This document shows, piece after piece, positions 49,185 to 60,000 of a stretch of DNA of 64,000 bases. How positions within the stretch are numbered: position 1 is the stretch's first letter; each line of letters starts with the position of its first letter. The notes beneath the pieces are model-generated. The model saw only the letters and a program-made list of their open reading frames with translations, searched no databases and was not told the DNA's origin. The DNA lies in contig OX422215.1 of assembly GCA_949130495.1 (NCBI GenBank), forward strand, positions 529,277,755 to 529,341,754, written 5' to 3'. A program made the translations under genes and the position numbers. Source of the DNA: Sambucus nigra (Eukaryota; Streptophyta; Magnoliopsida; Dipsacales; Adoxaceae).

Positions 49185-49471
49185 ATTACACACCTCTCTA
49201 AATCGCTATCATATGGGAAGTTGCGTTCGTATGGTGAAGCCCCCTGGCTAATGATGCAGGGTGGATATAGTCCTAGGCCATGGGAGCGCTTATGGTTGTA
49301 TATTTTCTGCGGGGGTAGGGAGATTCCGGGTGTGGTCTTGGCTACCACGCAGGCTAATGGCCGCTTCCCGACGTCTTTCGATATAGGATCCCAGGTTGTC
49401 TTGGAGGCCCTGGAAGATGATAGCCATTTAGGGGCGCGCACAGTGGAGAAATCCGGACGGGCGGTCTTAGA
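49185..49471 (+). repeat. LTR block shared by elements G and A
   Basis: Roughly 286 bases from ATTACACACCTCTCTAAAT to GGGCGGTCTTAGA, matching 864-1149 and 7669-7952 in A and 55113-55399 in the other G LTR. It contains GTGAAGCCCCCTGGCTAATG and GGATATAGTCCTAGGCCATG almost unchanged, so it is conserved better than the rest of the LTRs between A and G. Confidence 0.88.
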
Positions 49472-49982
49472 ACGCGTTTATTAAAGCAGTTCATAATAAT
49501 GGATTTGCTTTAATTACATTTCCTGGATATAGGAAGGGAAATTGGTTATATTATTTTGGCTTCGGTAACACTTCCCGGATGGAAGAAGGGATGTGGAAGC
49601 ATATGTTATGATCAAAGCATTTTTATGATAATGAAAATGTCTTTGAATACATTTCCTCAGTATAAAAAGGGAAATGGGTTAATTGATAAAGGAAAAGCTT
49701 TTTATGATAATAAAACTGGCTTTTAAAAGGTATATGATTTATTAAAGCAATTCATGATAATGAATTGGTTTTTAAATACATTTCCTGGATATGAGAAGGG
49801 AAATGGAAGTTTTTGAAATGAAAAGGATAAGTATTTATAAATACTTTATGTATCAAGTAATCCTCAGTCCGGGAGTTATTCATATTATCCGGAAGTATAT
49901 TGTAGATGTATGTATATGTATAAATTGGGTGCCGAGGGTCTAATGAATCCCGACGATCGACCGTGCTGCATAGTAGTGTATC

Positions 49983-50226
49983 GGGGGGTTCCTTGTTTGG
50001 ATTTCGCTTCGCGAGACACCACACGCACGAATATGGCATTGTGTCGAGACTGGGGAGAAGTTTAATCCTTAGTGCTCTAATATTATTAAATGTTTATGGT
50101 ATATATATTATATATATCTTTCTGTACTGAGGGACTGGCGGATCTCAAAGATCGACCTTGCTGCATAGTAGTGTATCGGGGGGTTCCTTGTTTGGATTTC
50201 GCTACGCGAGACACCCCACGCACGAA
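49983..50226 (+). repeat. Two hairpin motifs in the 5' LTR of G
   Basis: GGTTCCTTGTTTGGATTTCG copies at 49983-50031 and 50178-50226, each preceded by GCTGCATAGTAGTGTATCG and followed by CACGCACGAA. The first keeps a perfect TCGC-TTC-GCGA hairpin core. Confidence 0.9.
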
Positions 50227-50992
50227 CATGGCACAGCGTCGAGATTAGAGTGATGTTTAGCCCTTAGTACATCTGTTTGACTATCTAGGATAGATAGTGG
50301 TTGGGTATTAGACTAGTTTAGCAGGGTAGCTTGACTAGAATGTTCTAGATAGATGCGCTAGGAGTGCACTATTAGCGGAGAGGTGAGGGGTATCTCATGG
50401 GAGTGCGATACCAACCTTAAATATGAGATAAAACCTTTTTCAAAATAATAAGGCATTTATGCACTTGCAAAATATTTTCAAAATTCGGGGCTCTGACCCG
50501 TTTATCTACTTCTCCTTTCTTGTTATATTATATATACACATAGGTGTCCAGACACAGGGATGCCTGGATGGAAATTCTTTCGAGTCAGACCTCTGCTGCA
50601 GCAACTGTGGATGCTTGCAGGTTATCGGTAGACGTTTCGTTCCTTGTACTCTAGATAGGAGATATTGTATAAACACTCGAGCCAATGGCTCAATTGCATT
50701 TAATTATTCTTTCAGTACAACATTCGATATGGTTGTATATTTTGACCGAGTGTTCGGTTATTTTAGTTCCTTTCTTTTCTATTTCAGTTCTTTACGCATT
50801 TAATTGTGACTGTTTTAATTTGTGCGCTAAAAAGAGTAGTTAGATAAAAGTTTTTTTTTACGGCCACCTAATAGGATATTAGTAATTAAATGGATTTTCG
50901 ACAGTGATGTTAAGGATGATCCATTTGTGACTCCTGTTTTAATTTAATATTGGAGTGATCGCCCGGTATCTTATTAGGCGGGTTGTTACAGA

Positions 50993-51004
50993 TGGTATCA
51001 GAGC
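50993..51004 (+). other. Primer-binding site of element G (initiator tRNA-Met type)
   Basis: TGGTATCAGAGC two bases after the 5' LTR, as in element A. Confidence 0.92.
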
Positions 51005-53225
51005 ATCAAGTTCTAGTGTCTTTAGGAATCTGTGCGGACGTACTACGCTTTCAGCGTTGCTCTCGATTTGTATAGAGCCCCAGGATTAGGATTGTTGATA
51101 TCTCTTGTGAGATTTCAATCTCCAACCATATTAGAAGATTATAGAAATCTGTTACGCGCTCGTTGAGAATTATGTTCGGAGCTCGGAGGGCAGCAGGAGT
51201 AGGAGCTTAGCTGGGGGAGCTGGTAGCAGACGGGGCCGAGGACATTAGTTGATGCCTCTTTCCTTATGGCAAATGCTAAGGACTGTTGCGACGATTACTA
51301 AAGTATAGTAGTTATGAGCAACCAAGTACTACTGTGACAGAAAGTGGTACTCAAGTTGGATTTCCCCGTGGAGATAAGGGTTCCAAAGGGATCTTACGGA
51401 TAGTTCTAACCGTGAGTCCCCATGAATCAACAGGATGAGAAGTATGCAGTTTTGGGAATTGTTCGCCTAAGGTTCAGCCAGAGGCCGACGGTGAATAAGG
51501 GCGAAGATGTTGTTATGAGTTTTACCTCAATTGAGGAGGTATATTTGGAGTGACTAGATAAAGTCGCGGTATTAGTTAGCCCTAGACTCGTGTGTGTAAT
51601 ATGAGTTTTGTTTCAGTCTCGATAACATAATAATGTAGGCTTGTGTGTTTTCCGCAATAGCGGAATTTTATTTCTCTTCATTTCGCCATAGAGGCGGGTG
51701 ATTATACTTTGTATATATACGTATACGGTATATGGTGTAACGGAGCGATAGCAGGCTAATGATGGCAAGTCTATCGTGTCCGCAGTTCCTGGAGGGAAGA
51801 GGTTGTTATTGTGGTGTCTCATCTTGATACAGGTTGAGTACACCTTTGTTATTATGGATTTATGGAACCTCGATGAGCAGAGGCTTCCTTATTTTGGATG
51901 GTATATGTGGCAACCTTATAGATATAATTTAAGGCCCAGAGAATCGTTGTTGAGCGATAAGATTTAGCTCAGTATTAGTTTGCGCAAGGACTTAGGAATG
52001 AGTGCGAGCGCAGGGTGGTATGACTCTTAGTTAGAGATAGGAGTTCAGATCACCTTTTGTTGGATTAGGGGATAGGGTTATCCCGGTTGCAGGTTGAAAT
52101 GACTGAACTCCACAACCAACGAAGTCGAGGGTTAATGTGTGGAGGGGTTCCTTGTTTGGATTTCGCTTTGCGAGACACTCCACACATGACTCTTAACGGC
52201 GTCGGGAGTGGGGAGCTGTTATGGGATGCAAGGATGTTGATCTTGTGGAAAGGTCTTATAGTGTGGATGAACCACTATAGGCTATGAACCACATAATGCC
52301 AAAATACTTATGGAAAATTGTGCTATGGAAAAGCACTAAAATGATCCCTTCGCCACAAATGGGTGGGTAAGGTTGGACTTAGAGAAATTTATTTGAGAAC
52401 AATAGTCAGGCCTTAATGAAAAGGCAAGTTTTGAGGAGCTACATTTTGGGTATTATGTTCGTGACACTTTCTACAGAAAGTGGGCACTTGATTAGTTAGG
52501 TTTCCTTCTGTATGGGCGGAAGGATAAGATAGTAGGAATGCGTTCGTAGGCTAGCCTAGTAGGATTTAGGACGTCCCGCTTCTGTGCCTTGGGTCGTTAT
52601 ATCTCGATGACCGACTACGCGAGGGAGTAGTGTAACGGGAGGGTTCCTTGTTTGGATTTCGCCTCGGCGAGACGTCCCACGCATGAAACCAAGCACTTGT
52701 CGGGAGTTGGGAGAGGCCTTGGGAACTAGGGACATACTTAGTATTATATTAGTTTCGAATAGGTAGGGTAACTCATAGATCGTAGCATTTTTAGGATATA
52801 GGTTCACTAGTATTAGCAGCGCCGAGGTTAGGAATATTGAAATTCGCGGGTTCGGAGGACCCATAGATGAGTATTACACCGAGGAAAGGAGATCCTTATT
52901 GGGAGAGAGTGATGCGTGTCAGACGTTCGTAATGTTTGTGCTGATATGCACAAGTTAGAAAGGTGTATGGGCACCTTGGTAAGGTGGTTTGATATACCGC
53001 CTAGTTAAGATAAGAGTAGTACACGAGATTGAAATCCATGCCAAGAGGCATTTTAGAGGATGGGTATTAAGTGACGTATTAGAGTCACTTTATGATTGCG
53101 GTAGCCGCATAGTGTACGGTTAGGAACCAATAGGTTAATATCTTTTTCCTTGAGGTTTTAGGATTTGTAGTAATCCTAGTTAGAGGGTGCAAGTTACATC
53201 TGAATTTCGAGGACGAAATTCTGTT
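51005..53225 (+). other. Non-coding interior of element G
   Basis: No gag, protease, polymerase or integrase motif is readable in any frame; the longest frames (for example 51776-51967 and 52087-52287) show no motif. Two hairpin-motif copies lie at 52141-52189 and 52641-52688. The stretch 52600-52760 aligns with 4310-4470 of A. Confidence 0.8.
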
Positions 53226-53228
53226 GTA

Positions 53229-53240
53229 AGGGGGGGAGTA
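53229..53240 (+). other. Polypurine tract of element G
   Basis: AGGGGGGGAGTA directly before the right LTR at 53241, almost identical to the tract of A at 6076-6088. Confidence 0.9.
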
Positions 53241-56200
53241 TGTAATAACCCGCCCTTTTGGAGACGATTAAATCCCATAATTAAGTATAATTTGGAATTT
53301 GGAGAATTTCTCGAAATAGTGATTTCTGGGATTTTCGAGGATTTAATGATTTTCGAAGGGTGTTATAAATTATTTTGGGACCATATAGGTCGAGATATTT
53401 TATTTATATGTCGCCACAGAGTATAGCGACAAAAGAAGTGAGATTTTGAGTAGAACACCGCATTTAATTATTTTGGGTTGGAATAGTGATTTGCGGTCAA
53501 TTACCTCGGATGGGAATTTCGACTGCGTCATAATTCTCAGAATGTCCGAGATAGTCGGAAAAGAGTGTCCGATTGACGAAAATGAGTTTCGGGGAATTTT
53601 AGAGGTAAAAGTAACTCGTAATTGGGTAAACGAGTCGTTTTTGGGTTTTAAGGGTTTAAAACCCTTTTCTCCTTATAAAAGAAAGAAGAGAGGGAGAAAA
53701 AGAGAAGAAAGAAAGAAAAAAAGAGAGAAGAGAGAGAGAGAGGAAGGAAGAAAGAGGAGAAAGGAGGAGATTCCGGCCAAACTCCGCCGGATTCGACTCG
53801 AGGTCGTCGGATTTTATCCACGAGGCAAGTGTTTACTTGCTTTATTTATCTTTTTGCATAAATATCTCATACCGTAGTTTGGTATAAACAAACCCTAATG
53901 GTTTTGGGGTGGGTTATCGTGGATAAAACGGGTTTTTGGGAGTTAAAACAATTAAACCCCAATAATATTTCAATTTTGTGGAACTAGGGTTTTAATCCAA
54001 ATTAATTGGTGATTCCGGGTTCTAGGATGTTTAGAACCCGTGTTATAAGTGTATTTCTAGTTGGTTGAGGTTGTAGGACGTTGGGTGAGGCGACAAAAGC
54101 TTGGGAGAAGCTTTAATGGCGGAAATCGTCTCGGAAGAGACGATGAATAGTAAACCCGTCACCTTAGGGGGACTTTTTGGCCAGGAAAAGAATTGATTTA
54201 GCTTTCGGCCAAAACACGAAAGTTGTAGATCTTTTCTATACGGCCGCGTGAGCGCCAACCGCGTATTTTTCTGATTTTTCTACGATTTGATATGATTTTT
54301 ACAAGATGACAGCTCCGGGTTGGACGTACCAACTCGGAAATCAAATCGGGAATTGGAAAAATTAAGGCTAGAAATTATTGTGTAGATGTTTGGGATGATT
54401 TTTGGTGTAGAGTAGAAACCATGAAAATGAATTTGGATTGATTTTTGGGTATTTTGGAGTTTGAGAAATCGCCCAAATTGTGACCCTCGAACAGGCCGAA
54501 TCGATTCGGTTACAGGCCGAATCGATTCGCCTAAGGGGAATTGGGTTTCTGCAATGGGCCGAATCGATTCGGGTACAGACCGAATCGATTCGCCATTTAC
54601 AGACCTGTTTGCAGAATACCTTTCGAATCGATTCGGATTGGGAACCGAATCGATTCGCCCATCCGAATCGATTCGCTAAAGGGGCGAATCGATTCGCTTA
54701 GGCCAAAATTTCTAAGTTTTCTCCCTTTAAGAGTATGGGGAGTTGAATTACCATTTGGGATTTTTATGGGGATTCCTAAATAAGAATTTTGAGGATAAAT
54801 AAACCTTTAAGAGATGATTGAGGTAATTAGTATTGAACAAAGTAAGAAATACTTTGGATTTAGAATCATGCAACTATCAATGCATGATTATGATTCTCGG
54901 AGGGAATCTTTGGGATTATTATCATCGTTAGATGCTATAGGCCACTAAGGCCGTTTATATATATATTCTAGGAAGAATATATAGGATATGTATATAATGT
55001 GTGTTTTAGGTATATATATATATATATATATGATGGAAATGATTTTGAAAATACATAAATGAATATTTTCAAAATGGAAAGAGAAATGTTTTTCATAATT
55101 AATAAAATATGGATTACACACCTCTCTAAATCGCTATCATAAGGGAAGTTGCGTTCGTATGGTGAAGCCCCCTGGCTAATGATGCAGGGTGGATATAGTC
55201 CTAGGCCATGGGAGCGCTTATGGTTGTATATTTTCTGCGGGGGTAGGGAGATTCCGGGTGTGGTCTTGGCTACCACGCAGGCTCATGGACGCTTCCCGAC
55301 GTCTTTCGATATAGGATCCCAGGTTGTCTTGGAGGCCCTGGAAGATGATAGCCATTTAGGGGCGCGCACAGTGGAGAAATCCGGACGGGCGGTCTTAGAA
55401 CGCGTTTATTAAAGCAGTTCATAATAATGGATTTGCTTTAATTACATTTCCTGGATATAGGAAGGGAAATGGGTTATATTATTTTGGCTTCGGTAACACT
55501 TCCCGGATGGAAGAAGGGATGTGGAAGCATATGTTATGATCAAAGCATTTTTATGATAATGAAAATGTCATTGAATACATTTCCTCAGTATAAAAAGGGA
55601 AATTGGTTAATTGATAAAGGAAAAGCTTTTTATGATAATAAAACTGGCTTTTAAAATGTATATGATTTATTAAAGCAATTCATGATAATGAATTGGTTTT
55701 TAAATACATTTCCGGGATATGAGAAGGGAAATGGAAGTTTTTGAAATGAAAAGGATAAGTATTTATAAATACTTTATGTATCAAGTAATCCTCAGTCCGG
55801 GAGTTATTTGTATTATCCGGAAGTATATTGTAGATGTATGTATATGTATAAATTGGGTGCCGAGGGTCTAATGAATCCCGACGATCGACCGTGCTGCATA
55901 GTAGTGTATCGGGGGGGTTCCTTGTTTGGATTTTGCTTCGCGAGACACCCCACGCACGAATATGGCATTGTGTTGAGACTGGGGAGAAGTTTAATCCTTA
56001 GTGCTCTAATATTATTAAATGTTTATGGTATATATATTATATATATCTTTCTGTACTGAGGGACTGGCGGATCTCAAAGATCGACCTTGCTGCATAGTAG
56101 TGTATCGGGGGGGTTCCTTGTTTGGATTTCGCTACGCGAGGCACCCCACGCACGAACATGGCATAGCGTCGAGATTAGAGTGATGTTTAGCCCTTAGTAC

Positions 56201-56920
56201 ATCTGTTTGACTATCTAGGATTGATAGTGGTTGGGTATTAGACTAGTTTAGCAGGGTAGCTTGACTAAAATGTTCTAGATAGATGCGCTAGGAGTGCACT
56301 ATTAGCGGAGAGGTGAGGGGTATCTCATGGGAGTGCGATACCAACCTTAAATATGAGATAAAACCTTTTTCAAAATAATAAGGCATTTATGAACTTGCAA
56401 AATATTTTCAAAATTCGGGGCTCTGACCCGTTTATCTACTTCTCCTTTCTTGTTATATTATATATACACATAGGTGTCCAGACACAGGGACGCCTGGATG
56501 GAAATTCTTTCGAGTCAGACGTCTGCTGCAGCAACTGTGGATGCTTGCAGGTTATCGGTAGACGTTTCCTTCCTTGTACTCTAGATAGGAGATATTGTAT
56601 AAACACTCGAGCCAATGTCTCAATTGCATTTAATTATTCTTTCAGTACAGCATTCGATATGGTTGTATATTTTGACCGAGTGTTCGGTTATTTTAGTTCC
56701 TTTCTTTTCTATTTCAGTTCTTTACGCATTTAATTGTGACTGTTTTAATTTGTGCGCTAAAAAGAGTAGTTAGATAAAAGTTTTTTTTTACGGCCACCTA
56801 ATAGGATATTAGTAATTAAATGGATTTTCGACAGTGATGTTAAGGATGATCCATTTGTGACTCCTGTTTTAATTTAATATTGGAGTGATCGCCCGGTATC
56901 TTATTAGGCGGGTTGTTACA
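53241..56920 (+). repeat. 3' LTR of element G
   Basis: Copy of 47310-50990 with few substitutions. Palindromes at 54498-54695 (the variant copy of the left LTR is perfect here), shared block at 55113-55399, hairpin motifs at 55911-55960 and 56107-56156. Confidence 0.95.
54498..54695. repeat. Cluster of eight GAATCGATTC palindromes in the 3' LTR of G
   Basis: Same order and spacing as 48568-48765, all eight perfect. Confidence 0.93.
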
Positions 56921-56925
56921 ATTAT

Positions 56926-57029
56926 CCGTCCTTCCGGGGAAATACGTCGCAATCCGCGACCATTTATTCCCAAACTTCTCTTGAAGATCAATCACCACCC
57001 TCTCCTCCTCTGCCGAAAACTTCACCCGA
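56926..57029 (-). pseudogene. R3 exon of the DUO1-like gene, upstream fragment
   Basis: Minus strand, acceptor CAG at 57032-57030. The reading continues a codon split after exon 1 (AA then T, giving Asn) and runs through KFSAEEERVVIDLQEKFGNK to GRTD. Joined at the duplication 56921-56925 it would read on into 47309. The alternative acceptor CAAAG three bases earlier would add one Ser and also keeps the frame. Confidence 0.9.
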
Positions 57030-58742
57030 CTGCTTTGAAGTAAATAAAAGAAAAAAAAACATCATATGCATTTTCAACAAATGTACACATGCACAAACTA
57101 AAATCAAGAAAACCCCGGGACGAAACCAGGATTTAATCTTTGGGGGGGGGGGGGGGGGGCAAAAGTTTACAAAATAAAAAATCATATATATATATATATA
57201 TATCAACAAAAAACTATAAAATTTTTGAAAAACAAAGAAAATCTTTATTAAAAGGAATATCAAAACTTTATCAGAATTGCACTTCGTGTGTCTTCAAATC
57301 ATGAAATCCATCGATACTAATGAAACAATTTTTTTTTTATAAAACAGTTTTTTGGTAACATTTTTTAGGAAATGTTTTATTTTTTATTTTTTCCAAATAG
57401 GTATTTTATAAAGTGATTTTGTATAAAGTGTTACAAAAAACATTTATATTCTATTTTAAAAAAGTCAACTTTTTTTAAATAACGAAATAATCTTTTTTTG
57501 TTAAAACTTTTTTACAAAACATGTGTTTTAAAATAAGTTATATCCAACTATTTTGTAATAAAAAAATAATGTATTGGGAAATTGTTTTTTTGGATACTTT
57601 TTACAACAAAAGTTTAAAAAAAACTATAGCTTGTTATCAAATTAGATGGTAATAATATTTTAGAGGGGCAAAAGAGTCATTTACTTTCCCTTCTAATTAG
57701 TGCCAAATGTGTTATTAACGGCTTTCATTACAAATGGTCCTCAAATATTAATATAAGAAACAATGACACAATTAAAAATAAGGAAGAATAAGTGCACTCC
57801 AAATTACAAATAACTTTAAAAAGTTTGTAGAATGTATTAATTAAATAAAGTAACTTGTGCGTGACAAAGGGAAAAAAACTTACAAATGGCTTGCTTTATA
57901 GGAGGCTGTTTTTATTTTTTTTAGGATCAAATACCGAAAAGTCTCTCAAACATTTTTTTAATACACATTTAGTCCAATCCTTTTATTTTGTACCGAAAAG
58001 TCCCTTATTCTCATATCTTTAAAGGTGTGTGCCAGCGGTATGATAAAACTTTTTTGACATGGCGAAGAACTTAAAAAGTCCTGAACTAAACATGTATTAA
58101 AAAAAGTTCGAAAGACTATTTGATATATGCCTTTTTTTAAGTAGATAAAGAAGAAGAGGAGAAATTCGTTAAATAATTAAGATGCTGGAGAAGTGGCTGG
58201 GAAAAAAAGGGCTCTCAATTTATAGGCGGATGGACTCAGTTATAAATTGAAGACGTGTTGTAGAATAAAAGATAAATAACTCTTCCATATTTTTAGACCT
58301 TATACTTTCGAAAGTGTACTCGTACTCAAAGATACACACATATATCATAAAGCAGCAATATAGAAATTCAGATCTTTGGGGGGGGGGGGGGGGGGGGGGG
58401 GAGCCAGGGGGACACCCCTCCCCCCCCCCCAAAAAAAAGTAGTGTTAATTTATAAAATAAAATAAAATAAAATAAAAATAATGTTAAAATATATATATAT
58501 TCAGTCCGTCCAAAATAAAAATTCAGCGCACCCCTAATAGAATTTTTGATGATTTTTCTCAAAATAATCTTAAGATAGTCTATTCTGACGCGAATTCCTG
58601 GATCCGCCACTGCCACTGGGAGCCCCTACGTGGCTTCGTGATCATCAATATCTATTTACATGTTACATATACTCTAAGATATATACCAACACACACATGC
58701 GTATATAAAACAAATTTGAGAGAGATGGTGTGAAAACAATAC
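57030..58742 (-). other. Intron 1 of the DUO1-like gene, filled with repeat debris
   Basis: Donor GTATTG at 58742, acceptor at 57030; 1713 bases, long for this position. It includes two long G runs (57142-57159 and 58378-58401), a C run at 58420-58430 and an end-like CAGTGGCGGATCCAGG on the minus strand at 58612, a motif seen at the ends of plant DNA transposons. The two G runs and CCAGG-type flanks (57126-57130 and 58597-58601) may be the two ends of one decayed element, but I cannot fix its limits. Confidence 0.6.
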
Positions 58743-58948
58743 TTTTTTAAGTTGGGTTGAAGTTTATTGAACCATCGGACGCGACAAGAATTTCCAGTAC
58801 GTTGTAAGAGGCCTTTGGATCGAATGGAGCTCTAGTATCTGGGGCCATATTTGTTGACATGATTAATGAGCACCTCATCTTCTTCTACTTTCCATGGCCC
58901 TTTTCTTATTTCTCCGATTTCACCAACTAACAATCTATTCGCTTCCAT
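58743..58948 (-). pseudogene. Exon 1 of the DUO1-like gene with R2 repeat and nonsense codon
   Basis: Start ATG at 58948, the only Met in frame before IRKGPWK. Codon 39 is TAG where the second Trp of R2 (the W of DWSSIRS in the family) belongs; codons before and after remain in one frame with family-like sequence, including RWFNKLQPNLK. TGG to TAG is a single change. The residue before it is Tyr where Asp is usual. Confidence 0.92.
58814..58834 (-). promoter_or_regulatory. Likely miR159 target site in the DUO1-like exon
   Basis: The 21 bases read TAGAGCTCC, A, TTC, G, ATCCAAA. The full complement of plant miR159a differs only at site position 10 (A instead of C, at 58825) and position 14 (G instead of A, at 58821; a G:U pair). 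DUO1 is a known miR159 target in Arabidopsis, with the site over the same WSSIRSK codons. The nonsense base at 58833 turns a G:U pair into A:U. Confidence 0.75.
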
Positions 58949-59081
58949 TCAATCACAAATGCATAGATTTTTGTATGCCTTTGTTTTTGTTTCGTCAAAC
59001 CGACTACAAAAGCAAATATGTAACTCAGCCCTTACATATTTCAAAAGCATTAAAACAAAGAATTAAAACATGCCATCTATA

Positions 59082-59115
59082 TTATACCTCTAATACAATT
59101 GTATTAGAGGTATAA
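59082..59115. repeat. 34-base perfect palindrome upstream of the MYB remnant
   Basis: Arms TTATACCTCTAATACAA and TTGTATTAGAGGTATAA are exact reverse complements with no spacer. It lies about 135 bases before the start codon of the DUO1-like gene. Confidence 0.95.
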
Positions 59116-59439
59116 ATGCAATTTATTATCAACCCTTGCATCTCCCTTACGCAATTCGATGGACCTTACATCTTCGTTTTCCTTCCAAACGTCTGTTCCA
59201 AAGCAGACCTTATATATCCCTAATCCCCTCCAAACGTTGCATAGAATGGAATTTGTAAAGCTATCTCCAGCTTAATAAATTTTTTTAATAAAAAAATTGT
59301 TTTAATAGAAAATAATATTTTTAATAAATTTGAAAAAATGCATTGTTAAAAAATATTATTTTAATATACAAATTATATATATTTAAAAAAAAAACTATTT
59401 TAAAAAATAAAAGCTAGTATAAACGAAAAAATCTTTTTT
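59116..59439. other. AT-rich stretch, nothing recognised
   Basis: Long A and T runs with no gene or element end that I can support. Confidence 0.5.
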
Positions 59440-60000
59440 TCCATTTTAAATAGTTTTAAGAAATACAAAAAATATTTTAAATATTGTAAAATAAAAAAAA
59501 ATAAAAAGTTTAAAAATAAGGGGTGCCACTAGCGCAGACCTTTAAAAATAAGATAATATTGAATAAATGGGTGTTTGAGGGACTAAATGGGATAAAAATA
59601 ATAATACTACAAAAATTCTTATTAAAATAGTTTTTTTTTAACTTAAACAGCTTTAAGAAATACAAAAAGTATTTTAACTTATTTAAAAAAAATGAAGTTT
59701 AAAAAATAAGGGGTGTCGCTGGTGCTGACCTTTAAAAATAAGAGAATATTATGTAAATAGGTGTTTGAGGGACTAAATGAGTTAAACATAATAAATTTTT
59801 TTTATTAGAATTGTTTTTTAACTTAAACAGTTTTAAGAAATAAAAAAACTGTTTTCAATATTGTAAAATTTTAAAAAAATTATGTTTAAAAATAAGGGGT
59901 GCCGCTGGCGTAGATCTTTAAAAATAAGAGAATATTGAGTAAATGAGTGTTTGGGAAACTAAATGAGTTAAAAATATATTTTTTTAAAAATTCTTATTAA
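59440..60000. repeat. Tandem repeat of about 187 bases, three copies
   Basis: The landmark AATAAGGGGTG, followed by CC/TC and GCTGG/ACTAG-like sequence and then CCTTTAAAAATAAGA, recurs near 59516, 59706 and 59892 (spacings about 189 and 186). Each unit then carries GTGTTTGAGGGACTAAATG or a variant and a T-rich run. A partial unit precedes the first. No coding. Confidence 0.85.

Larger units (their letters stand above)
47310..50990 (+). repeat. 5' LTR of element G
   Basis: Holds the palindrome cluster (48568-48765), the block shared with A (49185-49471) and two hairpin motifs about 195 bases apart (49983 and 50178). A purine-rich tract at 47745-47830 makes a Lys/Arg/Glu frame that is not a gene. 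Confidence 0.95.
47310..56920 (+). mobile_element. LTR retrotransposon G inserted in the MYB exon
   Basis: A 9611-base element with LTRs of 3681 and 3680 bases (47310-50990 and 53241-56920), both TGTAATAACCC to GGTTGTTACA. The duplication ATTAT flanks it (47305-47309 and 56921-56925). The interior is only 2250 bases: primer-binding site, non-coding sequence, polypurine tract. The LTRs differ by few scattered bases, so the insertion is young. Its LTRs share a block, palindromes and ends with element A, so it belongs to the same Tekay-like group. With no coding capacity it must be mobilised in trans, like a large retrotransposon derivative. Confidence 0.95.
46810..58948 (-). pseudogene. DUO1-like R2R3-MYB gene, disrupted by a retrotransposon and a stop codon
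   Basis: Minus strand. Exon 1 (58948-58743) encodes an N terminus and MYB repeat R2; exon 2 (57029-56926 plus 47309-47227) encodes R3; a third exon is tentative. R2 reads IRKGPWKVEEDEVLINHV and SSIRSKGLLQRTGNSCR; R3 reads KFSAEEERVVIDLQEKFGNK and RIATYFPGRTDN then DVKNFW. The linker is one residue longer than in ordinary R2R3-MYBs, with a Lys before Phe-Ser, a mark of the DUO1 clade. In Arabidopsis DUO1 is the male-germline regulator needed for generative-cell division and sperm differentiation. Two lesions break it: TAG for the second R2 Trp (58834-58832), and element G in exon 2. Splice sites and phases still agree, so it is a recent loss. I could not tell whether this is the only copy. Confidence 0.88.

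Noticed and set aside
50459..50803. Frame of 114 residues with several Cys, repeated at 56389-56733
   Set aside because: Tempting as a small secreted protein, but it lies at the 3' end of both LTRs, upstream polarity and motif support are lacking, and it is not found in element A.
58220..58616. Minus-strand frames with Gly/Pro runs
   Set aside because: Generated by the G and C homopolymers of the intron repeat.
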